The notes beneath the pieces were generated by a model that had not been told where the DNA came from, made no database searches, and worked only from the letters and a program-made list of their open reading frames with translations. Both the position numbers and the translations under genes were made by a program. Positions 28,603 through 37,527 of a DNA stretch of 64,000 nt are shown here, piece after piece (position 1 is the first letter of the stretch; every line of letters begins with the position of its first letter). Origin of the DNA: Gammaproteobacteria bacterium (GTDB taxonomy: Bacteria; Pseudomonadota; Gammaproteobacteria; GCA-002705445; GCA-002716945); the NCBI GenBank assembly GCA_002716945.1, contig PBCF01000002.1, positions 756,193 through 820,192 of the forward strand, written 5' to 3'.

Positions 28603-29783
28603 TATTTTTCTCCTGAAGGATTTTCTTGCCAATATTTACAAGCTGCTGCCGCACCGCTTCCTGGTTCAACTTTTATTCCATTATCAATCATGGCCATTTC
28701 CGCTCCAGAAATTGCACCAAATAGCATACATTCATTCAAGTCTCCTAAATGTCCTATTCTAAAAACTTTCCCGGCTACTTTTGATAATCCAGCACCTAAT
28801 GCTAAATTATATTTATGGAATGCTGTACTAATGACTGGTTTAGCATCCAGTCCTTCAGGTACAACTATTGCTGAAACTGTATCAGAATACCATTTTTCTT
28901 CTTGTGCACATAAATTAAGACCCCATCCTTCCTTAATTGCTCTACGAGTACCTTCCGCTAGCCGATGGTGTCTTTTCCAAATATTTTCTAAACCTTCATC
29001 AAATATTAAGTCTAAAGCAACTCTAAAACCTCGTAATAAATTTATAGGTGGTGTATATGGCAAAAAACCACCCGATGTCTTTTCAATCATATCTAATACA
29101 TCAAAATAACAAGTTGGATATGTAGAGTTCTTCATTGTATCTAGTGCTTTCTCACTAACACCTAATATTCCAAGACCAGCCGGCATCATAAATCCTTTTT
29201 GTGATCCACTAACAACACAATCTACACCCCAATCATCCATCCTAAATTCGTAACTCGCAACTGAACTTACACCATCAACCATCAAAAGTGCAGGGTGTCC
29301 TAAGTCATCAAGTATTTTTCTAACACCTTTAACATCACTTTTCACTCCAGTTGCTGTCTCGTTTTGACAAACTAAAACAGCTTTTATAGTATGATCTTTA
29401 TCTTCTGATAAATGCTTATGGTAATTTTCTAAATTAGCACCTGTCCCCCATTCTTCTTCCATAATTATAGGTTTAAATTTAAGTCTTGCGCACATGTCTA
29501 GCCAGAGCATACTGAATTGTCCAAAACTTGCGCCAAGTACCTTGTCTCCAATATTTAAAGTACTTTGTAATGCTGCTTCCCAACACCCCGTACCCGACGA
29601 TGGGAAAAAAACTGTTTTTCCACTTTTGGTCAACAAAACCTTTTTTAAATCTTCTAGTATTGGTTGGATTAAATCCGGTATGTTTGGATTTCTATGGTCT
29701 TCCATAGGACAATGAATTGCCTGTTGAACTGCTGCAGGCACGTTAGATGGTCCTGGCACAAATAAAAAATGATATCCTGACAT
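28602..29783 (-). CDS. Serine-glyoxylate aminotransferase
   Basis: PLP enzyme that converts serine plus glyoxylate to hydroxypyruvate plus glycine. The 393 aa protein has FVPGPSNVPAAVQQA at the start, SSGTGCWEAAL, VDGVSSVASYEFRMDDWGVD and the PLP Lys in SGSQKGFMMPAGLG (near residue 199). The CWEA, LPYTPP-like and FRIGHLGD segments match the methylotroph/photorespiratory enzyme rather than a generic alanine-glyoxylate transaminase. First gene of a three-gene cassette with the reductase and glycerate kinase. An A-rich AAAAGGAAAA ribosome site precedes it. Confidence 0.95.
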   Translation of the reverse strand: MSGYHFLFVPGPSNVPAAVQQAIHCPMEDHRNPNIPDLIQPILEDLKKVLLTKSGKTVFFPSSGTGCWEAALQSTLNIGDKVLGASFGQFSMLWLDMCARLKFKPIIMEEEWGTGANLENYHKHLSEDKDHTIKAVLVCQNETATGVKSDVKGVRKILDDLGHPALLMVDGVSSVASYEFRMDDWGVDCVVSGSQKGFMMPAGLGILGVSEKALDTMKNSTYPTCYFDVLDMIEKTSGGFLPYTPPINLLRGFRVALDLIFDEGLENIWKRHHRLAEGTRRAIKEGWGLNLCAQEEKWYSDTVSAIVVPEGLDAKPVISTAFHKYNLALGAGLSKVAGKVFRIGHLGDLNECMLFGAISGAEMAMIDNGIKVEPGSGAAAACKYWQENPSGEK

Positions 29784-29891
29784 TTTGATTTTCCTTTTAA
29801 AAGTTTAAAATAACGAGATTTATATTATAATTTTAATTTCATATAGTATGCCATAATTATTTAATTTTGGAACTATATTATACTGTTTTTG

Positions 29892-30689
29892 ATGTATCTT
29901 ATGGATATCTATTTATTATATTTTTTAACAGGTTCTCTTGGTGGATTTCTTGGAGGATTACTAGGACTTGGAGGCGGTATAATATTTGTACCATGTTTAT
30001 TTTTTATCTTTACATTTTTTGAGATTAATAATAATTATATAATGCAAACTGCAATATGTACATCATTGGCATGCGTTGTAGTATCAAGTATTTTTGCAAC
30101 AATTAAACATAAAAAAAATAATTTAGTTGAATGGAACTTTTTTAAAAAAATGCTTCTTGGTTTATCTATAGGTTCAATATTAGGAATTATATTTATCAGT
30201 TCAATTAGTAGTATATATGTCAAACTTTTTTATGGATATTTTTTGATATTAATTGCAATATACATTCTTTTTGCGAAAGAACAAAAATCATCTATTGAAA
30301 AAAAAGAACTGAAACTTGTTAAGGTATATTCCTTACTTGTCGGTTTTTTTAGTTCAATTTTAGGTATTGGTGGAGGGACATTAACAATACCATATTATAG
30401 ATTTCATGGTTTATCTACCAAATTAAGTATCGGAACTTCATCAGTATGCGCAGTACCAATATCAATTTTGGCTGTTATAACTACATCTATTATTTATTAT
30501 TATCTGAATTTAAAAAATATTTATATAGAAAATTTTATACATATTGAGAGTTTTATAATTGTAGCAGTTTCAAGTACAATATTCTCATATTATGGTGCTT
30601 CTCTAACTCATTATATTAATACAAATTTTTTAAAATCATTGCTAAGTATTGTTATGTTAGTAGTAAGTTTCAGTATATTGAGTTCTTAG
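29892..30689 (+). CDS. TauE/SafE-family membrane exporter
   Basis: Family of putative sulfite/organosulfonate or small-anion exporters. About eight hydrophobic segments in two repeats; each repeat begins with a glycine-rich motif, GGLLGLGGGIIFVPCLF (near residue 20) and SILGIGGGTLTIPYY (near residue 155). ATG at 29892 and ATG at 29901 are both possible starts; a TATACT box at 29879-29884 would begin transcription at about 29891, so the message could be leaderless. The 3' end overlaps the convergent flavin hydroxylase by 33 bp. Substrate unknown. Confidence 0.9.
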   Translation: MYLMDIYLLYFLTGSLGGFLGGLLGLGGGIIFVPCLFFIFTFFEINNNYIMQTAICTSLACVVVSSIFATIKHKKNNLVEWNFFKKMLLGLSIGSILGIIFISSISSIYVKLFYGYFLILIAIYILFAKEQKSSIEKKELKLVKVYSLLVGFFSSILGIGGGTLTIPYYRFHGLSTKLSIGTSSVCAVPISILAVITTSIIYYYLNLKNIYIENFIHIESFIIVAVSSTIFSYYGASLTHYINTNFLKSLLSIVMLVVSFSILSS

Positions 30690-31844
30690 GTAAGTTTCTA
30701 AAACATTAATACCTGTTGCTTCTCTTATCGCATGTGATTTCATGGAAGTGCTTTTGTTAAATATTTCAAATGATGTTTTTTTTATAATTTTTGGTAACAG
30801 CTTAGTTGAATAGAATTTTTTCAGCATATTGATGATATTATTAATCTTAAAATTACTGATATGACTATTTTTTGAATAGAAATTTAATAAATCATGTATT
30901 TCGCTTGAATTAATGAAAGCATATTCTAACAAAAATAAATCTTGAATACCCATATTCAATCCAAGTCCTGCTAGTGGATGCAATGTATGTGCAGCGTCAC
31001 CCATCAATATCAATCTTTTATTGGTATGTTTATTAACAATAATATTTTTTAATGGAAAACTTACTGGCTGCGAAATTGATTTTATTTTGCCAATCAATGG
31101 AAGTAGATCATCTGAAATACGTTTTTTTAAAGATTCATTATCTAGATTTGAAATTTTCTTAAATGAATTATTTGGTAGAGTCCAAATAAGATTATAATAA
31201 TCTTTGTTTAGCGGAAGAAGTCCTTGTATTTCATCATTATTAAATCTTTGAAAGGCTGTATCATCACACTTATCAGATTTTTCAATATTGAGACAATAAG
31301 CTGTTTGATTATAATCATGTATTTTTCTCAAGAACAAACCATCAGAATACAAACAATTGACAGTCTTATCAGTATTTATAAGAAGATCAAATTCTAATTT
31401 CTTATTGTTATTTATTTGCACGTTTTTATAATCCGAATTAATAGTTTCAATTTTTAAACCATCTAAAATTTCTATCGATGAGTTATCATTAATTGACTTT
31501 TCTAACTCCTCAAACAAATTTGATTCATTAATTATGTGTCCCATTCTATTCAAAGAAACATCACTTGATTCAAAATTTATAGTACTAGAACTATATGTAT
31601 CCAAAACAGAAATTTTATCAAAAGAATTTACTGAAGACGAATCTAAGCTCCTCCAAATATTATGCTTGCGCAACATATATTCCGATAGTAAATTCAGAGC
31701 AAAAGATCTACTTTCCTTTTTTTCTTTTTTTGAATTATTATTAGTACTAATTATAAAAATTTCTTTGCAAAATGGTAATAGTACAGTAGCAGCCATCATA
31801 CCTAAAACACCTTTCCCAACGATTACTATTTTTTTAAAATTCAT
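30657..31844 (-). CDS. UbiI-like FAD-dependent hydroxylase
   Basis: Flavin monooxygenase of the UbiH/UbiF/UbiI/VisC family, probably acting in ubiquinone ring hydroxylation. The 395 aa protein shows the N-terminal dinucleotide fold IVIVGKGVLGMM, which has a poor second half (GKGVLG instead of GGGxxG), and the FAD ribityl-binding MGDAAHTLHPLAGLGLNMG (near residue 285). Position after ubiH copies E. coli pepP-ubiH-ubiI. It is more divergent than its neighbour and its exact ring position is not predictable. Overlaps ubiH by 11 bp. Confidence 0.82.
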   Translation of the reverse strand: MNFKKIVIVGKGVLGMMAATVLLPFCKEIFIISTNNNSKKEKKESRSFALNLLSEYMLRKHNIWRSLDSSSVNSFDKISVLDTYSSSTINFESSDVSLNRMGHIINESNLFEELEKSINDNSSIEILDGLKIETINSDYKNVQINNNKKLEFDLLINTDKTVNCLYSDGLFLRKIHDYNQTAYCLNIEKSDKCDDTAFQRFNNDEIQGLLPLNKDYYNLIWTLPNNSFKKISNLDNESLKKRISDDLLPLIGKIKSISQPVSFPLKNIIVNKHTNKRLILMGDAAHTLHPLAGLGLNMGIQDLFLLEYAFINSSEIHDLLNFYSKNSHISNFKINNIINMLKKFYSTKLLPKIIKKTSFEIFNKSTSMKSHAIREATGINVLETYLRTQYTETYY

Positions 31845-33057
31845 TTTTTAATGCCAAATATTTAATTCCATCTAATCCCAGAATTTTATTTAGAAAAGAT
31901 GTCTTCGCTGTTTTAGAACATTTGAGAATATGAATAAGTAATGATGAGGTTAGTATAGAAAAAGTTCTATTATTAGAGATAATTTTAGTTGAAAAATCTA
32001 TATAATCAAAAGTCTTCTGCCTATCTTTGGAGATAATTTCAGCTACATTCTCTAGTGCATTCTTTATAGATGTGTCATCCTTTTTTTTAATCAAAGATAG
32101 ATTATCTGTAAGCGTTTCAATATTTCTTAATCCTAAATTAAAACCTTGTGCCCCAACAGGATGAAGTAATTGCGAAGAATTACCTAATAAAAGAACATTT
32201 TTAAGAAAAATTTCTTTTGATCTAATAGTGTGCATTTTATAGCTTGTAATATATTTTAAAGACAAAATATTTTTTAAATATGGTTGAAAAATCCTATAGA
32301 TAATCTCCGATTTTAATCGGTTATCTGTATCAAAATATTTTTTTTTCCTATCATCATTAATAGTTAAGATGATATTTGTTCCTTTGTCAGAAAAAGGAAT
32401 ATGCGCAAAAAAGCCATCATTATTAATATGTTGTATGGCTAAATTATTTGTAAAATCAGCAACGCAGTTAAACATATGAGATGTTTGATTATAGTTTATG
32501 TGTTCCATATTAAATCCTATTTTTGTGGCAATTTCAGATGGAGAACCATCAGAAGCTATAACAAAAGTAGATAATATTTTTTTTTCATTATTATTTGTTA
32601 TAAGGTTTACTTCAAACCTATCATCAGAATTAATTTTCATATCTTTTATTTTGGTTGAATTATAACATTTGATTTTTTCTAATTGCTTGCATTGAGTTTG
32701 TATATAATTAGTAAATGAACTTCTATCTAAGACATATCCTAAAGTTGGTATCTTGAGATGTTTTGAAGAAAATGATAATTTATGCAAATTGTTATGGCAC
32801 TTGAAAATTAAATCATTAATATTATTGCAAAATATTTTTGACGGATCCCATAATTTATATTTTTTTAATATTAGAATTGATCGATAATTTATAGATATAG
32901 GGTTAACAGTAGATTGCTTTTTATTATCATAATCTAATTTTTCTTTTTCAATTAAACAACATTTATATTTTTGTTCAGACAATGCCATGGCTACAATTGA
33001 ACCTATTAAGCCCCCACCAACTATAGTAAAATCGTAATTTTCTATATTGTTAGTCAT
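31834..33057 (-). CDS. ubiH: UbiH-like FAD-dependent hydroxylase
   Basis: Flavin monooxygenase for ubiquinone ring hydroxylation (C4 in E. coli). The 407 aa product has the FAD fold IVGGGLIGSIVAMALSE near the start and LLGNSSQLLHPVGAQGFNLGLRN near residue 285. The GN in place of GD in that motif is the form seen in E. coli UbiH (GNAAQTLHP), which favours UbiH over UbiI. Located between pepP and the UbiI-like gene as in E. coli, with 8 and 11 bp overlaps. Confidence 0.88.
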   Translation of the reverse strand: MTNNIENYDFTIVGGGLIGSIVAMALSEQKYKCCLIEKEKLDYDNKKQSTVNPISINYRSILILKKYKLWDPSKIFCNNINDLIFKCHNNLHKLSFSSKHLKIPTLGYVLDRSSFTNYIQTQCKQLEKIKCYNSTKIKDMKINSDDRFEVNLITNNNEKKILSTFVIASDGSPSEIATKIGFNMEHINYNQTSHMFNCVADFTNNLAIQHINNDGFFAHIPFSDKGTNIILTINDDRKKKYFDTDNRLKSEIIYRIFQPYLKNILSLKYITSYKMHTIRSKEIFLKNVLLLGNSSQLLHPVGAQGFNLGLRNIETLTDNLSLIKKKDDTSIKNALENVAEIISKDRQKTFDYIDFSTKIISNNRTFSILTSSLLIHILKCSKTAKTSFLNKILGLDGIKYLALKNEF

Positions 33058-34357
33058 CTTTACTCATAATATTTTCGATATCTTTAATTTCTTTTGGTAA
33101 TTTTATAGTTAGCACTTCTGGTTCTTTATTAGTTACTAGAACGTCATCTTCTATTCTAATTCCAATATTATGAAATTTAGATGATATTCCTTTGGGTTTT
33201 CTTATGTAAATACCTGGTTCAACCGTAAAAACCATTCCTTGCTTCAACTTAACAAATTTACCATTTTCTTTATATTCACATGGATCATGGACATCTAAAC
33301 CTAACCAATGTCCAGTATTATGCATATAAAATTTTTTATATTCTTGTGATTTTAATGCCTTTGATAATGTAGTTTTAATAAAACCTATTTTTATTAATTC
33401 TTTAGTTATTGTTTTTACTGCTTCATTATGAACTTCATATAGGGTATTACCTACAATACATTTTTTGATAGCATTTTTTTGAGCTTTCAATACTATGTTA
33501 TAAATAATTTTTTGATACTTTGAAAATTTACCATTAATTGGAATTGTTCTAGTAATATCAGATGCATAATTATCATATTCTGCTGCAGCATCAACAAGCA
33601 ATAAATCTCCATTTTTTAGAGTTGACTTATTATTAGTATAGTGAAGTATGCAAGCATTTTTACCACTTGCCACTATAGACGGGTATGCTTCAGTAGCATT
33701 AGATTTAATGAATTCATGCATTAATTCTGCATGCATCTCATATTCATTAATATTAGGTTTGCACTTTCTCATCAACCTTTTATGTGCATTTACAGATATT
33801 GAACAAGCATTTCTAATAGCAGATAGCTCTTTTTTTGACTTTATTATGCGCATCGAATGTAGGATATTTTTTAAGGAAATGAAGTTTGTTGGATAACCTA
33901 TACCAGTTCTATATTTCTTTTCTAACAAGTTAATATGTTTATCAATAATTTTTTTAGCATTAGATTGGTCTGAATATAAATAATAAATATTCTTAGAATT
34001 CTCTAGAAATCTAGCAATATCATTATCAAACTTTTCTAGATATTGACATTTATCAATCTGAAGATTTTTCTTAATTTTTTCAGCGCTATCAATATTGCCC
34101 GTCCATATGGTTGCTTGTTTATTTGGTTTTGTAGAATAAAAAAAAGTTTTAGTTTTACCCTGTTGCTTCTTTAAAAGTAATATGCTCAAGGGTTCGTTAT
34201 AACCAGTCAAATAATAGAAATTGCTACATTGTCTATATGTATAATATACATCATTATTGCGAATTTTCTCTTCTGGAGATTGAAGAATAACTACGGAGTT
34301 ATCTTTAATCGCTTTTGATAATAAATCTCTTCTTTTTTTGTAAATCAGTTCAGTCAT
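33050..34357 (-). CDS. pepP: Xaa-Pro aminopeptidase
   Basis: Metallopeptidase releasing N-terminal residues before proline. The 435 aa protein has the N-terminal AMP_N domain (YRQCSNFYYLTGYNEP) and the M24 catalytic domain with metal ligands in VDAAAEYDNYASDITRT (two Asp), HNTGHWLGLDVHD (His), VEPGIYI and IRIEDD (Glu). Length matches E. coli PepP (441 aa). First gene of pepP-ubiH-ubiI-like. Divergent from the zapB-like gene. Confidence 0.96.
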   Translation of the reverse strand: MTELIYKKRRDLLSKAIKDNSVVILQSPEEKIRNNDVYYTYRQCSNFYYLTGYNEPLSILLLKKQQGKTKTFFYSTKPNKQATIWTGNIDSAEKIKKNLQIDKCQYLEKFDNDIARFLENSKNIYYLYSDQSNAKKIIDKHINLLEKKYRTGIGYPTNFISLKNILHSMRIIKSKKELSAIRNACSISVNAHKRLMRKCKPNINEYEMHAELMHEFIKSNATEAYPSIVASGKNACILHYTNNKSTLKNGDLLLVDAAAEYDNYASDITRTIPINGKFSKYQKIIYNIVLKAQKNAIKKCIVGNTLYEVHNEAVKTITKELIKIGFIKTTLSKALKSQEYKKFYMHNTGHWLGLDVHDPCEYKENGKFVKLKQGMVFTVEPGIYIRKPKGISSKFHNIGIRIEDDVLVTNKEPEVLTIKLPKEIKDIENIMSKDD

Positions 34358-34416
34358 AATTTATGTATATAACTTTATTAGTTTAATAAATAAAAGCTTA
34401 AAATACATTATATATA

Positions 34417-34445
34417 TTGACCAAACATCAGATGAATTCTATATT
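34417..34445 (+). promoter_or_regulatory. Strong sigma-70 type promoter for zapB-like/zapA operon
   Basis: A -35 box TTGACC (34417-34422) and a -10 box TATATT (34440-34445) are separated by exactly 17 bp. A start 7 nt past the -10 box falls at about 34452, the A of the downstream ATG, so the message may be leaderless. No Shine-Dalgarno sequence precedes that ATG. Confidence 0.65.
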
Positions 34446-34451
34446 AATAAG

Positions 34452-34661
34452 ATGTCAAAAATAATAGAACAACTAGAAAATCTTAAAACATCGCTAGAAA
34501 ATGCAAAGAAATACATGGATAAAATTAAGATGGAAAACTCCCTTCTAAAAAGCCAACAACAATCATTAGTTTCAGAAAGATCTGAATTAATAAAAAAAAA
34601 TGAGATGGCTAAAGAACAAATAATTTCAATACTGGATAGAATAAAGAATTTGGAGACTTAA
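34452..34661 (+). CDS. Small coiled-coil ZapB-like protein (TIGR02449 type)
   Basis: The 69 aa product is almost entirely a heptad-like coiled coil (LENLKTSLENAKKYMDKIK and onward) with no cysteine, proline or glycine. In gammaproteobacteria a ZapB-like coiled-coil gene of the TIGR02449 family precedes zapA, so a role in the FtsZ-ring accessory network is likely. It is 3 bp upstream of zapA on the same strand. Function rests on position and coiled-coil form, not on a catalytic motif. Confidence 0.78.
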   Translation: MSKIIEQLENLKTSLENAKKYMDKIKMENSLLKSQQQSLVSERSELIKKNEMAKEQIISILDRIKNLET

Positions 34662-34664
34662 TAA

Positions 34665-34955
34665 ATGGTAAAAGAAGAGCTACAAATATCAATTTTAGAT
34701 CAAGAATATAAAATAAAATGCAACAAAGATGAAACTGATCTTCTGAAAGAGTCTATTAACTATTTGAATAACCAAATAGATGAAACAAAATCATCAAAAT
34801 CAAATTTTACTAATGATAAAATATTAGTACTAACATCATTAAAAATAGTTAGTCAATTTTTAAAACAAAAGAATGAACTAAAGGATTTAGAAATAGTTTC
34901 TGATGAAATTGCTAAACTTCAAGACTACATAGATGTAACTGGAGATGGAAGTTGA
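34665..34955 (+). CDS. zapA: Cell division protein ZapA
   Basis: Promotes FtsZ filament bundling at the division ring. The 96 aa product has the ZapA N-terminal domain (LQISILDQEYKIKCNKDETDLLKES, residues about 5-29, family motif V.I.G.eY...C...E...L..A) followed by a coiled-coil C-terminus (TNDKILVLTSLKIVSQFLK). Length is near E. coli ZapA (109 aa). Its TGA overlaps the TTG start of the EVE gene by 4 bp. The ssrS (6S RNA) gene that normally follows zapA in gammaproteobacteria cannot be here. Confidence 0.9.
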   Translation: MVKEELQISILDQEYKIKCNKDETDLLKESINYLNNQIDETKSSKSNFTNDKILVLTSLKIVSQFLKQKNELKDLEIVSDEIAKLQDYIDVTGDGS

Positions 34956-35404
34956 ATTATTGGTTGATGAAAAATGAACCAGATGATTACAGTATAGATA
35001 ATCTTAAAAAAGACAAAATTTGCGACTGGTATGGTATAAGAAATTACCAAGTTCGCAATATGATAAGAGATGAAATGAAGAAAAATGACTTAGCTTTTTT
35101 TTATCATTCAAATTGTGACGAACCAGGTATTTATGGATTGATGAAGATATATAAAGAGTCATATCCAGACCATACAGCGTTTGACAGAAAAGCAAAATAT
35201 TATGATCCGAAGAGTAATAGAGATGAACCCAGGTGGTTTATGGTGGATGTTAAATATATAAGACATCTAAAAAGACCAATAAGTCTTAATGAATTAAAAT
35301 CACATAAAAAATTGAATAAAATGAAAGTAGTTCAAAGAGGAAACAGATTATCTATAACTAAATTAACTCAAAATGAATGGAATTTTATTTTAAAAATAGA
35401 ATAA
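34952..35404 (+). CDS. EVE domain protein (TTG start)
   Basis: PUA-like modified-base-reading fold, often linked to RNA or DNA modification. The 150 aa protein matches the family start YWLMKNEPDDYSI, then the WYGIRNYQVRNMIRDEMKKND segment (residues about 26-46), FYHSNC and the DEPRWFMVDV strand. The family begins within two residues of the TTG at 34952, and GGAG lies 9 nt upstream, so TTG is the start; no ATG fits. It overlaps zapA by 4 bp. Confidence 0.92.
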   Translation: MNYWLMKNEPDDYSIDNLKKDKICDWYGIRNYQVRNMIRDEMKKNDLAFFYHSNCDEPGIYGLMKIYKESYPDHTAFDRKAKYYDPKSNRDEPRWFMVDVKYIRHLKRPISLNELKSHKKLNKMKVVQRGNRLSITKLTQNEWNFILKIE

Positions 35405-35554
35405 AAAAAAATTTGCGACATAAAAGTGCAATATTTTAATTAATACTAATTTTAATTAAAATAAAAATACAAAAAAACATAAAAAAAAACTTGTTTTTTA
35501 TTATTTAACTCAATAAACTCAAATTAACCACCAATAACTGCGGAGGACAACAGT

Positions 35555-35857
35555 ATGGTAGCAAAAAAAAGAAGAAAGGTTGCTAAAAAGAAAACTAAAG
35601 TAACTAGACGTAAAGCTTCTAGAAAGAAGGCAACTCGTAAAAAAGCGAGACGTAAAGTTGCTAAGAAAAAAGTAACCACTACTCGTAAAAAAGCTAGACG
35701 TAAAGCTAAGAAAAAAGCGACTCGTAAAAAAGCGAGACGTAAAGTTGCTAAGAAAAAAGCGACTCGTAAAAAAGCTAGACGTAAAGCTAAGAAAAAAGTA
35801 GCTAAAAAAACTACAAGACGTAGAAAAACAAGAAGAAAAGCATCAAGAAGAAGGTAA
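35555..35857 (+). CDS. Histone H1-like lysine/arginine-rich protein
   Basis: The 100 aa protein is made almost only of Lys, Arg, Ala, Val, Thr and Ser, with four copies of TRKKARRK (residues 27, 43, 56 and 70) linked by AKKK/VAKKK. This is the composition of bacterial H1-like, nucleoid-binding C-terminal tails (AlgP/HctB-like). It probably binds DNA without base preference. The GGAGG ribosome site 8 nt before the ATG is the strongest in the window, and a real terminator follows, so it is likely a highly expressed single gene. Such repeats can change copy number between strains. Confidence 0.85.
   Translation: MVAKKRRKVAKKKTKVTRRKASRKKATRKKARRKVAKKKVTTTRKKARRKAKKKATRKKARRKVAKKKATRKKARRKAKKKVAKKTTRRRKTRRKASRRR
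35633..35785 (+). repeat. Four in-frame 24 bp repeats in the H1-like gene
   Basis: Copies of ACTCGTAAAAAAGC(G/T)AGACGTAAAG start at 35633, 35681, 35720 and 35762; spacing is 48, 39 and 42 bp, all multiples of three. They encode TRKKARRK and differ by one base per copy, so recent duplication by slippage or recombination is likely. Confidence 0.9.
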
Positions 35858-35907
35858 ATTAATTACTTTCTTTAAAATGTGACTCTTGCTTGTTCAAATG
35901 GACACAT

Positions 35908-35931
35908 AAAGGCCCTGAAAAGGGCCTTTTT
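35908..35931 (+). terminator. Intrinsic terminator of the H1-like gene
   Basis: GGCCCT / AGGGCC stem with a GAAA-type loop, extended by AAA/TTT pairs and followed by five T on the plus strand. It lies 50 bp after the H1-like stop and directly before the convergent ilvA stop, whose transcripts it might also stop weakly on the other strand. Confidence 0.85.
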
Positions 35932-35932
35932 C

Positions 35933-37459
35933 TTAACTTAAAAACAATTTATAAGCATTGTTAGTTGTTTCTTCAGAAAACTCGTAATTTAGACTATTTA
36001 GATGTCTAAGGACGAAAGATTTATCTTTATTATCAATTTGTAACCCTACAAGTACACGTCCAAAATCTGCACCATGATTCCTATAATGAAATAAACTAAT
36101 ATTCCATCTACTACCAAGTGCATTTAAAAATGATAATAATTCACCTGGTTTTTCTGGAAAAATAAAGCGGAATATTTTTTCATTTTTAATAGACTTACAG
36201 ACTCCTCCAACCATATATCTAATATGTAATTTTGCCATCTCATTATCGGTCAAATCTATTACTTTATATTTGTTCTTTTTAAGTGTATTTAATACGGAGT
36301 TTTTTTCTTTAGAGCCATTTGATAATTTAATTCCAGCGAAAACTTGTGCATCTTTCTCATGAGAATATCTATAATTAAACTCAGTGATAGAGCGTTTTCC
36401 AATTAGAGAGCAGAATCGTTTAAAACTACCTGGTATCTCTGGTATTGTCACTCCGACTAACATTTCATTTAATTCTCCTGTTTCTGCTCGTTCAGAAACA
36501 TGTCTCAATCTATCAAAATTCATATTTGCCCCACAGAAAATTGATATGATCGTTTTACCTTTTATATTATTATTTTTTACAAATTTTTTTATACCGGCGA
36601 TTGATAGAGCACCCGCAGGCTCAGCAATAGTTCTTGTCTCTTCATATAAGTCTTTAATTCCAGCACAAATTTCATCTGTAGTTACTAATACGCATTGATT
36701 AACTAAATTTTTTGCTAACTTAAAAGTTTTAGTGCCAATTTGCTTAACTGCCACGCCATCGACAAAAATACCTACTGTCTTTAATTTAATTCTTTTTTTA
36801 GCTTTATGTGCTTTATAAAAACAATTTGAATCATAAGGCTCTACAGATATAATTTTAGTCTTTGGGCTGACTTTTTTTACATATACAGAAATACCGGCAA
36901 GAAGCCCACCTCCACCTACAGGTATAAAAATATAATCTGGTTTCTTATCAATTTGTTCAAGAATTTCTTTAGCTATTGTTCCTTGTCCAGCTATTACTTC
37001 AATGTCATCATAAGGGTGGATAAACTCATATCCTTTCTTTTGAGAAATTTTTCTAGCATAGTCATATGCATCATCATAAGTATCTCCATGGAGAATAACA
37101 TGGGCATTTAAAGCATCAACAGCAGTAATTTTTATTTGAGGTGTTGTTTTAGGCATAACAATACAAACTGGAATAGATAGTTTTTTGCCAGAGAGAGCAA
37201 CGCCTTGTGCATGATTACCAGCCGATGCGGCAACTAATTTTTTTACAGATTTTTTAGTCGATAGTCTGCTGATTTTGTTATAAGCGCCTCTTAGTTTAAA
37301 CGAAAATATTGGCTGCAAATCTTCTCTCTTGATATAAACATCATTTTTCAAACGTTTTGAGATATTATGGGCATATTCAAGAGGTGTTTTAAGTACAACA
37401 TCATAGAGGTTTGCATCTAAAATTTTCTGAAAACAGTTATTTATATAATTATCTTTCAT
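35933..37459 (-). CDS. ilvA: Threonine dehydratase (biosynthetic)
   Basis: PLP enzyme making 2-oxobutanoate for isoleucine synthesis. The 508 aa product has the PLP Lys in FSFKLRGAYNKI (near residue 55), the SAGNHAQGVA loop, VPVGGGGL and two C-terminal ACT-like regulatory domains (MLVGVTIPEIPGSFKRFC and IFRFIFPEKPGELLSFLN starts), the form regulated by isoleucine and similar in size to E. coli IlvA (514 aa). I chose ATG 37459 (MKDNYINNCF), preceded by AAGAAG, because the 15 residues encoded upstream are hydrophobic and not family-like. It is divergent from rpiA. Confidence 0.96.
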   Translation of the reverse strand: MKDNYINNCFQKILDANLYDVVLKTPLEYAHNISKRLKNDVYIKREDLQPIFSFKLRGAYNKISRLSTKKSVKKLVAASAGNHAQGVALSGKKLSIPVCIVMPKTTPQIKITAVDALNAHVILHGDTYDDAYDYARKISQKKGYEFIHPYDDIEVIAGQGTIAKEILEQIDKKPDYIFIPVGGGGLLAGISVYVKKVSPKTKIISVEPYDSNCFYKAHKAKKRIKLKTVGIFVDGVAVKQIGTKTFKLAKNLVNQCVLVTTDEICAGIKDLYEETRTIAEPAGALSIAGIKKFVKNNNIKGKTIISIFCGANMNFDRLRHVSERAETGELNEMLVGVTIPEIPGSFKRFCSLIGKRSITEFNYRYSHEKDAQVFAGIKLSNGSKEKNSVLNTLKKNKYKVIDLTDNEMAKLHIRYMVGGVCKSIKNEKIFRFIFPEKPGELLSFLNALGSRWNISLFHYRNHGADFGRVLVGLQIDNKDKSFVLRHLNSLNYEFSEETTNNAYKLFLS

Positions 37460-37527
37460 ATATATTCTTCTTATAAGGTATAATAACAGCATATAATAAT
37501 ACAAAACGATATTAATTTCTCCATTAC

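Noticed and set aside
35404..35554. 6S RNA or another small RNA between the EVE gene and the H1-like gene
   Set aside because: The region is mostly A and T tracts with no long GC-containing stem.
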